Positions 34,315-42,795 of a stretch of 64,000 bases of DNA are shown here, piece after piece. A program made the position numbers and the translations under genes. The notes below the pieces were generated by a model. The model did no database searches. It was not told the origin of the DNA and saw nothing but the letters and a program-made list of their open reading frames with translations. This DNA is from Rhodopseudomonas palustris (GTDB lineage Bacteria; Pseudomonadota; Alphaproteobacteria; Rhizobiales; Xanthobacteraceae), in NCBI RefSeq assembly GCF_003226555.1, contig NZ_QKQS01000023.1, positions 1,369,263 through 1,433,262 of the forward strand, read 5' to 3'. Position 1 is the stretch's first letter. The number at the start of each line of letters is the position of its first letter.

Positions 34315-36111
34315 TCAGGACCGCGCGCCGAGGCGCTGCAGTGTCCGGGTGAAATCGTCGGCGGAGACTTCGCCGGTGATGCGGGCGGCGGCGATCTCGT
34401 CGCCGCGGCGAGGATCGAGAAACACCAGGGTCGGCGGGCCGATCACATCGAACCGCTTCATCAGCGCGGCGGTGTCGGCATTGGTCGCGGTGACGTCGGC
34501 GCGGATCACGGTGAGTCCGGCAAGGCGCCGCTTCACCTCCGGAGCCGCGAACACGGTGCGCTCCATCGTTTTGCAGGCGGTGCACCAGTCGGCCGAGAAG
34601 TCGATCATGATCGGTTTGCCGCGATCGCGACTGTCGGCGATCGCGGTGTCCATGTCTTGGATCGACGACACGGTGCGGGCTTCGACCGCCGCGTCCGCCT
34701 GTCTTTGGCCGAGCGTGGCGAGCGGCCGCAGCGGATCGTCGGCGCCGGCAGCCGCGCCGACGATCAATGCCGCGCCGTAGACGAACAGGGCCAGCCCGCC
34801 AGCTTTGGCCAGTCGCGAGATCGGGCCGTGCTGCCGGCCGAGCCGGTCGAAGGCGCCGAAGAACACTGCAGTTGCGATCGCCAGCGCCGCCCACAGCAAG
34901 AGACCGACAGGGCCGGGGACGATGCGGCCGATCAGCGTTGTTGCGATCGCCAGGAAGACGACGCCGAACAGCTTGCGCACCGTCACCAGCCACGGCCCCG
35001 AGCGCGGCAGGATGCCGCCGCCGAAGATGCCGACCAGGATCAGTGGAAAGCCCATGCCGAGGCCGAGCGCGAACAGCGCGGCGGCACCGCGGGCGGTGTC
35101 GCCGGTCTGCGCCACGTAGAGCAGAGCTGCGGCGAGCGGCGGTGTCACGCACGGCCCGACGATCAACGCCGAGGTGAAGCCCAGTGCCGCTGCGCCGATC
35201 AGCGGACCCGCGCGTCCGCTGATGCGACCGCTCAGCGCGTCGCCGAACCGTGCCGGCAATTGCAGCTCGAACAGGCCGAAGCTGGACAGCGCCAGCGCGA
35301 CATAGATCGCCGCCATCGTCAGCAGCGCGGCCGGCGTCTGCAACGCGGCCTGCAGATTCTGTCCCGACCAGGCGGCGGCAACGCCGAGCGCCGCGTAGGC
35401 GCTGGCCATCGCCACAGTGTAGGTCAGCGCCAACGCAAAGCCGCGAACCGGCGAGATGTCCTGGCCGGCGCGCGTCAGCATCCCGGCGACGATCGGTACC
35501 ATCGGCAGTACGCAAGGCGTGAACGCCAGTAGCAGGCCGAACCCGGCGAAAGCCAGCAGCAACGGCGCCCACCCCTCGGTCATCGACGGCAGCATCGAAG
35601 GCGCGGTTGCTTCCGCCGGTGGCGACGAAGCGTCCGCCTCGGTCAGCGCCGGTGCGTCCGGCCACTGGATCTGCGGCGGGGCATTGGCTGGCTCCGCCGC
35701 CGTCACCGTGTCGCTCGCAAGGTCGACATTCGCGGTCGCCGGCGGGTAGCAGATGCCACGTTCGGCGCAGCCCTGGTAACCGACCGTCAAGCGCGTGGCG
35801 CCGTTCAGCGCCGCGGCTGGAATCGTCGCGGTGACGCTGCGGTGATAGACTTCGGTCACGCCGAAGTTCGGATCGTCCTTGGTTTCGCCGGCAGGCAAGT
35901 GCGGCGCGAGTTGGGTGCCCTCCGGCGTCCGCACCACGATCTTGTCGCGGTACAGATAGACGCCCGGCGCGATCGTCCAGGTCAGCGTGACGCCATCGGC
36001 TGCCGATTGGACGCCGAGCCGGAACGGTGATTGCTTCGGCGCGGCGAATGCGGACTGTGCGGCGACGAGGGCGGCGACGAAGGCAAGAAGGCGGAAGAGA
36101 CGGACGGTCAT
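34315..36111 (-). CDS. dsbD: Thiol:disulfide interchange protein DsbD
   Basis: A 598-residue inner-membrane electron carrier bringing reducing power from cytoplasmic thioredoxin to the periplasm. It has a signal peptide (1-23) and an N-terminal immunoglobulin-like domain with Cys115 and Cys121 (GYQGCAERGICYPP). A central membrane domain has eight or so helices (FTPCVLPMVPIVAGM with Cys200; GPCVTPPLAA). The C-terminal thioredoxin domain has WCTAC (Cys510/Cys513). All three cysteine pairs are present, so the protein appears functional. It is first in dsbD-dsbA-like-ldt and divergent from a two-component system. Confidence 0.95.
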   Translation of the reverse strand: MTVRLFRLLAFVAALVAAQSAFAAPKQSPFRLGVQSAADGVTLTWTIAPGVYLYRDKIVVRTPEGTQLAPHLPAGETKDDPNFGVTEVYHRSVTATIPAAALNGATRLTVGYQGCAERGICYPPATANVDLASDTVTAAEPANAPPQIQWPDAPALTEADASSPPAEATAPSMLPSMTEGWAPLLLAFAGFGLLLAFTPCVLPMVPIVAGMLTRAGQDISPVRGFALALTYTVAMASAYAALGVAAAWSGQNLQAALQTPAALLTMAAIYVALALSSFGLFELQLPARFGDALSGRISGRAGPLIGAAALGFTSALIVGPCVTPPLAAALLYVAQTGDTARGAAALFALGLGMGFPLILVGIFGGGILPRSGPWLVTVRKLFGVVFLAIATTLIGRIVPGPVGLLLWAALAIATAVFFGAFDRLGRQHGPISRLAKAGGLALFVYGAALIVGAAAGADDPLRPLATLGQRQADAAVEARTVSSIQDMDTAIADSRDRGKPIMIDFSADWCTACKTMERTVFAAPEVKRRLAGLTVIRADVTATNADTAALMKRFDVIGPPTLVFLDPRRGDEIAAARITGEVSADDFTRTLQRLGARS

Positions 36112-36156
36112 GGTTCCCTGATCGCTGGGTCGGACGCCGGCAGTCTCCGCAGCCAG

Positions 36157-36173
36157 CTTAAGCCAGCCTTAAG
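36157..36173. promoter_or_regulatory. PmrA/QseB-box-like direct repeat CTTAAG-N5-CTTAAG
   Basis: Two CTTAAG hexamers are separated by 5 bases, matching the direct-repeat layout YTTAAK-N5-YTTAAK bound by PmrA/BasR and related regulators. The site is 40 bases before the response regulator gene (36213) and 46 bases before dsbD on the other strand, so it could serve both. Confidence 0.6.
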
Positions 36174-36212
36174 GCGGGCGTCGCAAGTCGGGATCCGAAA
36201 GGTGATGGATCG

Positions 36213-36872
36213 ATGCGGGTCTTGGTGATCGAGGACGATGCGATGATCGCGGACGGCATTCGTGCAGGGCTGTCGCTCGCCGGTGCGAGTATCGATTGCG
36301 TCGGCACTTGCGAGGATGCACGGAGCGCGCTCGCCGCCAATGAATTCTCGGCGGTGGTGCTCGACATCATGCTGCCCGACGGCAGCGGCATCGATCTGCT
36401 GCGCGACATCCGGCGCGGCGGCGACGCGACGCCGGTGCTGCTGCTCACCGCGCTGGACGAGATCGCCGACCGTATTGCCGGGCTCGACGCCGGCGCCGAC
36501 GATTATCTCGGCAAGCCGTTCGATCTCGACGAACTCTCGGCGCGGCTACGCGCGATCATTCGCCGCCGCGACGGCCGTGCGACCACTTGCCTGGAGCACG
36601 GGCCGATCTGCCTGTATCCCGCCGAGGGCAATGCCACGCTCGGCGGCGCGCCGGTGGCGTTGTCGCGGCGCGAATTCGCGGTGCTGCATGCCTTGATGGA
36701 GCGGCCCGGCGTGGTGCGGTCGCGGGCCGAGCTCGAAGAGCGGCTGTACGGCTGGGGCGACGAGGTCGACAGCAACGCGGTCGAAGTTCACATCCACAAT
36801 CTACGTGCCAAGCTTGGGCGAAGCACCATCGAGACCATCCGCGGCCTCGGCTATCGGATGGCGCCGTCATGA
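36213..36872 (+). CDS. OmpR-family response regulator (QseB/PmrA-like)
   Basis: A 219-residue regulator. Receiver: IEDDAMIADG acidic residues, phospho-acceptor Asp51 (VVLDIMLPDGSG) and KPFDLDEL. The winged helix spans about 125-217 and ends with ETIRGLGYRM. Its stop overlaps the kinase start (ATGA). It most likely binds the CTTAAG repeat upstream and controls its own operon and possibly the divergent dsbD-dsbA-like-ldt operon; this is an inference from the site and the positions. Confidence 0.92.
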   Translation: MRVLVIEDDAMIADGIRAGLSLAGASIDCVGTCEDARSALAANEFSAVVLDIMLPDGSGIDLLRDIRRGGDATPVLLLTALDEIADRIAGLDAGADDYLGKPFDLDELSARLRAIIRRRDGRATTCLEHGPICLYPAEGNATLGGAPVALSRREFAVLHALMERPGVVRSRAELEERLYGWGDEVDSNAVEVHIHNLRAKLGRSTIETIRGLGYRMAPS

Positions 36873-38206
36873 TCGGATCGCTGCGGCTGCGGCTGTTTTT
36901 CGTCCTGCTCGGCGCCACCGGCGCGGTGTGGCTTGCCGCGGTGACGTGGATCTACGCATCGAGCCAGCGCGAACTCGAGCATGTGCTGGACACGCGGCTG
37001 CAGGAAGCGGCCCGGATGGTGGTGTCGCTGGTCGGCAGCATGCAGGGGCAGGTTCCGGAAACGCTGCCGTCGATGGCCGCCCCGTCGTCACCCGCTAACT
37101 ACGAGCGTCAGCTGTCCTGTCAGGTGTGGTCGGTGCAGGGCCGGATGATCGCGCGCTCGGGCGGCGCGCCGGAGCAGAAGCTCAGCGATCAGGCGTCGGG
37201 CTTTTCGGAGCGACAGATCGACGGCGAGGCGTGGCGGGTCTATGCGGCGGAGGATCCAGAGAAGGGATTTCGCGTGCTGGTCGGCGATCGGCTCGGGCTG
37301 CGCGACCGGCTGGTCACCGATCTGATCAAAGGGCTGATGTGGCCGGCGCTGCTGATTGCGCCGCTGCTCGGCTTGCTGATTTGGATCAGTGTCGGACGCG
37401 GCCTCCGGCCGCTGCAGACGATCGCGTCGGATCTCGGCCGCCGCGACGCCGACGATATGAGCCCCGTCGATGCCAGTCGCACGCCTTCGGAGGTGAAGCC
37501 GCTCACCCAGGCACTCAACACGCTGTTCGACAAAGTCGCGCTGGCTCGGCGGCACGAGCGGGAGATCACCGCCTTTGCGGCGCATGAGCTGCGTAGCCCG
37601 CTGACCGCGCTCAAGACCCAGGCTCAGGTCGCGCTCGCTGCCAATGACCCTGCCGTATCACGGGCGGCCTTGCAGCAGATCCTGCTCGCGGTCGATCGCG
37701 CCACGAGGTTGGTGCGGCAATTGTTGACGCTGGCCCGACTCGACGCGCATGCCGAGATCGACGATCGCGCCCGCATTGCGATGCGTCCGCTGATCGAGGA
37801 GGTGGTCCGCGCCACACCGCGCGCCGATGGCATCGCGGTGACGATCGACGACGAGCTTGCCGATGTGGTGTGGAACGGCAATCGCGAATGTCTCGAGCTC
37901 GCGCTCCGCAATCTGCACGAGAACGCCGTGCAATACATGCCCGCCGGCGGCGAGGCGCGTTGGCGGATCGGCGAGACACCTGGCTCGATCGTGGTCGAGG
38001 ACACCGGGCCCGGCGTTGCCGCGGACGAGCTCGACAAGATCGGTCAACGCTTCTTCCGCGGCCGCAACAAGTCGGTGGTCGGCAGCGGCCTCGGTCTTGC
38101 GATCGCCTCGCTCGCGGTGGAACGCAGCGGCGCCGAGCTTCGGCTCGGCAACCGCACAGATCGCTCCGGCTTTCGCGCCGAGATCAGGCTCCGGTCGGAT
38201 CGATAG
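36869..38206 (+). CDS. Sensor histidine kinase (QseC/PmrB-like)
   Basis: A 445-residue kinase. Membrane helices lie at about 8-30 and 155-176, enclosing a roughly 125-residue periplasmic sensor. HAMP is at about 177-230, HisKA has His239 (TAFAAHELRSPLTALKTQ), and a HATPase domain follows with DTGPGVA and GSGLGLAIASLAVERSG. The start is fixed by the ATGA overlap with the regulator gene. A pair of this kind next to envelope thiol and peptidoglycan genes suggests it senses an envelope or cationic signal. The actual stimulus is not visible. Confidence 0.92.
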   Translation: MIGSLRLRLFFVLLGATGAVWLAAVTWIYASSQRELEHVLDTRLQEAARMVVSLVGSMQGQVPETLPSMAAPSSPANYERQLSCQVWSVQGRMIARSGGAPEQKLSDQASGFSERQIDGEAWRVYAAEDPEKGFRVLVGDRLGLRDRLVTDLIKGLMWPALLIAPLLGLLIWISVGRGLRPLQTIASDLGRRDADDMSPVDASRTPSEVKPLTQALNTLFDKVALARRHEREITAFAAHELRSPLTALKTQAQVALAANDPAVSRAALQQILLAVDRATRLVRQLLTLARLDAHAEIDDRARIAMRPLIEEVVRATPRADGIAVTIDDELADVVWNGNRECLELALRNLHENAVQYMPAGGEARWRIGETPGSIVVEDTGPGVAADELDKIGQRFFRGRNKSVVGSGLGLAIASLAVERSGAELRLGNRTDRSGFRAEIRLRSDR

Positions 38207-38251
38207 CTTCGCGCTCCGCTCCTCGCATTGACGACACGGGGCCTTGATCGC

Positions 38252-39463
38252 TCACACCTTCTCCAGCGCCGCGACCAGATCCTCGATCAGATCGTCCTTG
38301 TGCTCGAGGCCGGCGGAGAGGCGGATGAAGCCTTCGCTGATACCAAGCTCGGCGCGCGCTTCGGGCTTGAGCCGCTGATGCGTGGTGGTGGCCGGGTGGG
38401 TGACGAGACTCTTGGCGTCGCCGAGATTGTTGCTGATCTTCACCAGCTTCAGCGCGTTCAGGAAGCGGAACGCCTCGGCCTTGCCGCCCTTCACTTCGAA
38501 CCCGACCAGCGTCGAGCCGGCGCCCATCTGCTTCTTGACGGTGGCGGCCTGCGGATGGTCGGCGCGGCCCGGATACACCAGCCGCGGCACCTTCGGATGT
38601 CCGGCCAGCGCATCGGCAATCGCCGCGGCGTTGCTGGTCTGCTTCTCGACCCGGATTGCCAGCGTCTCCAGGCCCTTCAGCAGCACCCAGGCGTTGAACG
38701 GCGACAGCGACGGGCCGGTCTGGCGCAGATAGGTCTGGATGTGCTCTTCGATGAACGCCTGCGACGACAGCACCACGCCGCCGAGGCAGCGGCCCTGGCC
38801 GTCGATGTGCTTGGTCGCCGAATACACCACGACGTCGGCACCGAGCTGAAGCGGGCTTTGCCAGATCGGGGTGGCGAACACGTTGTCGACCACGAGGCGC
38901 GCGCCGCCCGCATGGGCGATCTCGGCGATCGCGCCGATGTCGAGCACGTCGAGCGTCGGGTTGGTCGGGCTTTCGAGGAAGCAGGTCCGGGTGTTGGGCC
39001 GCATCGCCCGCTGCCACTGGTCGAGATCGAGGCCGTCGACCAGCGTCGACTCGATGCCGTAGCGCGGCAGCAGATCTTCGACGATGTAGCGACACGAGCC
39101 GAACATCGCTTTCGACGCGACGACGTGGTCGCCGGCGCGCAGCGGCGCCAGGATCGCGGCCGTGACGGCGGCCATGCCGGTGGCGGTGGCGCGCGCCGCT
39201 TCGGCGCCCTCGAATTCGGCCATCCGCTGCTCGAAGCTGAACACGGTCGGGTTGGAGAACCGCGAATATTGGAAGCCGGCGTCGTCGCCGGTGAAGCGCG
39301 CCTCGCATTGCTCGGCGCTGTCGTAGACGAAGCCCTGGGTCAGGAACAACGCCTCGGAGGTCTCGCCGAACTGCGAACGCAAGCTACCTGAATGAACCAG
39401 GCGGGTTTCGCGGCGGAAATGCGCGGTGGCGGGAACGGGGATGGTCGGTTTGGTCTCGGACAT
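38252..39463 (-). CDS. metZ: O-succinylhomoserine sulfhydrylase
   Basis: A 403-residue PLP enzyme of methionine biosynthesis that makes homocysteine from O-succinylhomoserine and sulfide. Signature features are YSRFSNPTVFSFEQRMAEFEGAE, the PLP lysine in YSATKHIDGQGR, LESPTNPTL and SLVTHPATTTH. The presence of a SAM-II riboswitch directly upstream supports MetZ over cystathionine gamma-synthase or methionine gamma-lyase. It stands alone, convergent with the kinase gene. Confidence 0.93.
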   Translation of the reverse strand: MSETKPTIPVPATAHFRRETRLVHSGSLRSQFGETSEALFLTQGFVYDSAEQCEARFTGDDAGFQYSRFSNPTVFSFEQRMAEFEGAEAARATATGMAAVTAAILAPLRAGDHVVASKAMFGSCRYIVEDLLPRYGIESTLVDGLDLDQWQRAMRPNTRTCFLESPTNPTLDVLDIGAIAEIAHAGGARLVVDNVFATPIWQSPLQLGADVVVYSATKHIDGQGRCLGGVVLSSQAFIEEHIQTYLRQTGPSLSPFNAWVLLKGLETLAIRVEKQTSNAAAIADALAGHPKVPRLVYPGRADHPQAATVKKQMGAGSTLVGFEVKGGKAEAFRFLNALKLVKISNNLGDAKSLVTHPATTTHQRLKPEARAELGISEGFIRLSAGLEHKDDLIEDLVAALEKV

Positions 39464-39501
39464 GTGGTCTCCAGCGCGCCCACATCGGACGATGCGGACA
39501 C

Positions 39502-39536
39502 AAAAAAACCGGCCTGGGGATCAACCCTCGGGCCGG
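39502..39536 (-). terminator. Intrinsic terminator controlled by the SAM-II riboswitch
   Basis: On the minus strand a CCGGCC / GGCCGG stem with an inner GGG / CCC extension is followed by seven Ts (complement of 39502-39508). Its upstream arm also pairs with GGCCGGGGAC-like sequence at 39546-39555, giving a mutually exclusive antiterminator with GTCCCGGCC. This is the expression platform between the aptamer and metZ. Confidence 0.85.
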
Positions 39537-39557
39537 GACCACAACGTCCCCGGCCTG

Positions 39558-39609
39558 TTTAGCGACTTGTTTAACGTGGCTGCAAGCCGGCCGGCTCAAA
39601 TCACCACGG
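39558..39609 (-). promoter_or_regulatory. SAM-II riboswitch aptamer
   Basis: Read on the minus strand, the region holds the SAM-II hallmarks in order: CGTGGTGATTTGA, a GC-rich loop, TGCAGCCACGTTAAA and a terminal GCTAAA. CGTGG pairs with CCACG to make the first stem; the rest forms the pseudoknot around S-adenosylmethionine. It lies 95 bases upstream of metZ. SAM-II is an alphaproteobacterial riboswitch that shuts off methionine genes when SAM is abundant. Confidence 0.95.
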
Positions 39610-39727
39610 GATAAGTCGGGCTCTTAATCCTCCGCACTCTTCCCGTCAAGCCGGGCTTCGGCTAGCGGTGGACGCTCGTATCTGAGTTTCCCGGAGGGCA
39701 TGGCTTGCGCTCCGAAGGACCAACATC

Positions 39728-40834
39728 GTGCCGTTCACCCTGCCGCCCGACGCCGACGGAATTCTGCCCGACCGCATGATCGCGGCGATGACGGAATCGG
39801 GCCTGATCCTGCCGGAATACCCGTTCGTCGAGAGCCAGATCCAGCCGGCCAGTCTCGATCTGCGGCTCGGGCTGATCGCCTACCGGGTCCGCGCCAGCTT
39901 CCTGCCGGGGCCGGACTGCACGGTCGCCGAGCGGATCGACGAGCTGAAGCTGCACGAGATCGACCTGTCGGACGGCGCGGTGCTGGAGACCAATTGCGTC
40001 TACATCGTGCCGCTGCTCGAGAGCCTGGCGCTGCCGCGCCACATCGTGGCGGCGGCCAATCCGAAAAGCTCGACCGGCCGGCTCGACGTCTTCACCCGGG
40101 TGATCGCCGACGGCACCCGCCGCTTCGACATGATCGGCGCCGGCTATCACGGCCCGCTCTATGCCGAGATCAGCCCCAAGACCTTCCCGGTCTTGCTGCG
40201 GGAAGGCTCTCGACTGTCGCAGGTGCGCTTCCGTGTCGGCCAGGCGACGCTGGAGCAGGACGAGCTCGATGCGCTGCACGACGCCGAGCGGCTGGTCGAT
40301 GCCGACGATGCGGACCTCACCGGCGGCGTCGCGCTCAGCGTCGACCTGTCGGGCGAGAATTCCGACGGCTTCGTCGGCTACCGCGCCAAGCGCCATACCG
40401 GTGTGGTCGATATCGACCGCCGCGGCGGCTATGCGGCCGGGGAGTTCTGGGAGCCGATCGCGGCGCGGCCGGACGGCACGCTGATCCTCGATCCCGGCGA
40501 GTTCTACATCCTGGCGTCGAAGGAAGCGGTCCAGGTGCCGCCGGACTACGCCGCCGAGATGGTGCCGTTCGATCCGCTAGTCGGCGAATTCCGCGTGCAT
40601 TATGCCGGCTTCTTCGATCCCGGCTTCGGCTACGAAGGCGCCGGCGGCTCCGGCGCCCGCGCGGTGCTGGAAGTGCGCTCGCGCGAGGTGCCGTTCATCC
40701 TCGAGCACGGCCAGATCGTCGGCCGCCTGATCTACGAAAAGATGCTGTCGCGCCCCGACGCGCTATACGGCCAGCGCATCGGCTCCAACTACCAGGCCCA
40801 AGGCCTGAAGCTGAGCAAGCATTTTAAGGCGTAG
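39728..40834 (+). CDS. dcd: 2'-deoxycytidine 5'-triphosphate deaminase (double-length alphaproteobacterial form)
   Basis: A 368-residue enzyme that deaminates dCTP to dUTP for thymidylate synthesis. The catalytic region ANPKSSTGRLDVFTRV is in the first half. The protein is about twice the usual Dcd length of 190 residues and contains two dUTPase-fold segments (about 10-180 and 195-368), as is typical in alphaproteobacteria. The second half has FYILASKEAVQVPPDYAAEM. The start at 39728 (MPFTLPPDADGILPDRMI) is the common family start. Confidence 0.92.
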   Translation: MPFTLPPDADGILPDRMIAAMTESGLILPEYPFVESQIQPASLDLRLGLIAYRVRASFLPGPDCTVAERIDELKLHEIDLSDGAVLETNCVYIVPLLESLALPRHIVAAANPKSSTGRLDVFTRVIADGTRRFDMIGAGYHGPLYAEISPKTFPVLLREGSRLSQVRFRVGQATLEQDELDALHDAERLVDADDADLTGGVALSVDLSGENSDGFVGYRAKRHTGVVDIDRRGGYAAGEFWEPIAARPDGTLILDPGEFYILASKEAVQVPPDYAAEMVPFDPLVGEFRVHYAGFFDPGFGYEGAGGSGARAVLEVRSREVPFILEHGQIVGRLIYEKMLSRPDALYGQRIGSNYQAQGLKLSKHFKA

Positions 40835-40900
40835 TGCTCGTCGCTGCAGCGCGCGCCGCATCGTCTTGGCGGTGCCGCGACCCGATGTTATCGTTTCCGG

Positions 40901-41521
40901 ATGAAAACATCGCCCGCCGCAAAGGTCAGCGCCGAGCAGTTCCTCGCCTGGATGGCCGGGCAGGAGGAGCGCTACGAACTGGTCGAGGGCGAAGTGGTCG
41001 CGATGGCCGGCGCGGGCCGCCGCCATGACGCGATCGTGGTGAACCTGACGGCGGCGATCCATGCCCAGGTCCGCGGTGGTCCCTGCCAGACTTTCACGGG
41101 CGACACTTATGTTGCGACGTCTCCGACGACACGTCGGATGCCGGATCTCGGCGTCGATTGCGGCAAGCCGGACGACAGCGCGCTGGTTGCGGAGAGGCCG
41201 ACGCTTCTCGTCGAAGTGTTGTCGCCGACCACAAGTGGCTTCGACGTCACTGTGAAACTCGCCGAGTATCAGACGCTGCCGTCGCTCGACTACATTCTGT
41301 TCGTCGACACCGAAATGCCGAACGCTCATTTGTATGTCCGCGGCGACGACCGGCAGTGGACCAACCGCGTGTTCAAAGGGCTCGATGCAGCGATCGAGCT
41401 GCCGAAATTGCAGGTGCGGCTCACGCTCGCCGAAATCTATGACGGTCTGCAGTTCCGCGACCGGCCGCGATTGGTCTCGGATGCAAGTCCACCTGACGGA
41501 ATGAGCGGCCTTTCACAATAG
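40901..41521 (+). CDS. Uma2-family (DUF820) restriction-endonuclease-fold protein
   Basis: A 206-residue protein with a PD-(D/E)XK-like core: MPDLGVDCGKP, a LLVEVLSPTTSGFD strand and KLAEYQTLPSLDYILFVD. The N-terminal YELVEGEVVAMAGAGRRHDAI is also typical of Uma2. These proteins are widespread in cyanobacteria and Bradyrhizobium relatives; the nuclease activity is predicted, not established. It starts 66 bases after dcd. No restriction or toxin partner gene is adjacent. Confidence 0.85.
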   Translation: MKTSPAAKVSAEQFLAWMAGQEERYELVEGEVVAMAGAGRRHDAIVVNLTAAIHAQVRGGPCQTFTGDTYVATSPTTRRMPDLGVDCGKPDDSALVAERPTLLVEVLSPTTSGFDVTVKLAEYQTLPSLDYILFVDTEMPNAHLYVRGDDRQWTNRVFKGLDAAIELPKLQVRLTLAEIYDGLQFRDRPRLVSDASPPDGMSGLSQ

Positions 41522-41623
41522 CGCAAGTTGTCGGGCGCGGTCAGCGCTGCCTCTTAAGGGCCTGTGCTTCACCACCTTCTCCGCTAGTCTGCTCCCAAAA
41601 ATGACAACAGCCAGGGAGCGACG

Positions 41624-42685
41624 ATGCCCGCCTTCGACGCGCAAGCCGACCAAACCACCCCGCAGCATTCCAATCCGCAATGGCGCGGCATCGCCGATCT
41701 GTATCATGCCGTGTTCACCGGCCTGATCCTCACTCTGGTCAGTCGCCGTGGCACGGCCGATGCCGCCGAATTCGTGTTTCGGGTGTTTCGCCGCCAGCAG
41801 CAGGAGCGCTTCGTCGCCGGCCTCGCCAAGCTCGGCCTCGACCACCTGCCGCCTGCGGTGGCAGCAGCGCAATATCACTATCTGTCGAACTGGATCGGCG
41901 GCGTGCACGTCGAATACATGTACGAGAACGATCGCAAGGCGTGGATCCGCTATCCGCCGCCGCGCTGGATTTGGCGCGGTACCGCGATCTGCGGTGTGCC
42001 CAGTGAAGTTTCGAAGGCAATGCTGCGCGGCTGGCACGCCAACAACGGCGTCGCGCTCGGCAATCTCAAGCTCGGCTTCGTCTGCACCAAGCAGAGCGTC
42101 GACGGCCAGGACGGCCTGGAGGGCTATTACTACGAGGCCGACGAGCCGCTCGAACCGGATCATCGACTGCAATTCGCCCGGCATCTCGAAGCGCCGCTTT
42201 TCGATCCCGCGATGGCGCCGGCGCTGCCGGTCGACAGCTGGCCGAAGCCGCGGCTGGAGAAGGCCCACCGCAACTACGCGATGGAATATGTCCGCACCGC
42301 AGCTCCGATCGCGGTGCAGTTGTTTGGCCCGCTCGACGGCGGCTATCTGCTGCACCTCACCGGCAAGCTGATCGGGATGCAGTCTTACGACGATCTGGCG
42401 CAGGCGCTCGGACCCTCCAGCCGTGATGCCGCCGGCTTCGCCGCCTTGCTGCAGGCGTTGTTCGCCGCACAGGGCGACGACGCTGAATTGCGGAACGTCG
42501 GCGACGGTTTCGAGCTGCGACAGGCCGACTGGAAATTGATGGACGGAGTCGCCGACGGCCACCCGGCCTGCGTTCGTGTGCTCGAGGGGCTGGTCGAGGG
42601 GCTCGCTGCCGGATGCGGTCGGCGCATCGCCGTCAGTCTGGCCGGCGATCACCGCTCGACGCCGCTGCTGTGGACGGTGCGCTGA
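41624..42685 (+). CDS. Conserved hypothetical protein (353 residues)
   Basis: Not confidently recognised. The sequence is soluble-looking, without signal peptide or membrane helices. Notable stretches are VEYMYENDRKAWIRYPPPRWIW (about 105-125), GVALGNLKLGFVCTKQ and EGYYYEADEPL. The middle segment, with an aromatic-rich YPPPRW motif, faintly resembles L-2-amino-thiazoline-4-carboxylate hydrolase-like proteins; that is only an impression. The gene has normal codon use and is followed by a MATE transporter gene 110 bases later on the same strand. Confidence 0.65.
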   Translation: MPAFDAQADQTTPQHSNPQWRGIADLYHAVFTGLILTLVSRRGTADAAEFVFRVFRRQQQERFVAGLAKLGLDHLPPAVAAAQYHYLSNWIGGVHVEYMYENDRKAWIRYPPPRWIWRGTAICGVPSEVSKAMLRGWHANNGVALGNLKLGFVCTKQSVDGQDGLEGYYYEADEPLEPDHRLQFARHLEAPLFDPAMAPALPVDSWPKPRLEKAHRNYAMEYVRTAAPIAVQLFGPLDGGYLLHLTGKLIGMQSYDDLAQALGPSSRDAAGFAALLQALFAAQGDDAELRNVGDGFELRQADWKLMDGVADGHPACVRVLEGLVEGLAAGCGRRIAVSLAGDHRSTPLLWTVR

Positions 42686-42795
42686 GCTGTTCCCACCTGC
42701 CCGCGGGTGGCCATGCGCGACGCGAGCATCGCGTCCGCCGAGAACGGTGATAGGAAGGTTGACGCCCGGCCGAGATCGGGCCCCGGGGGGAATGC

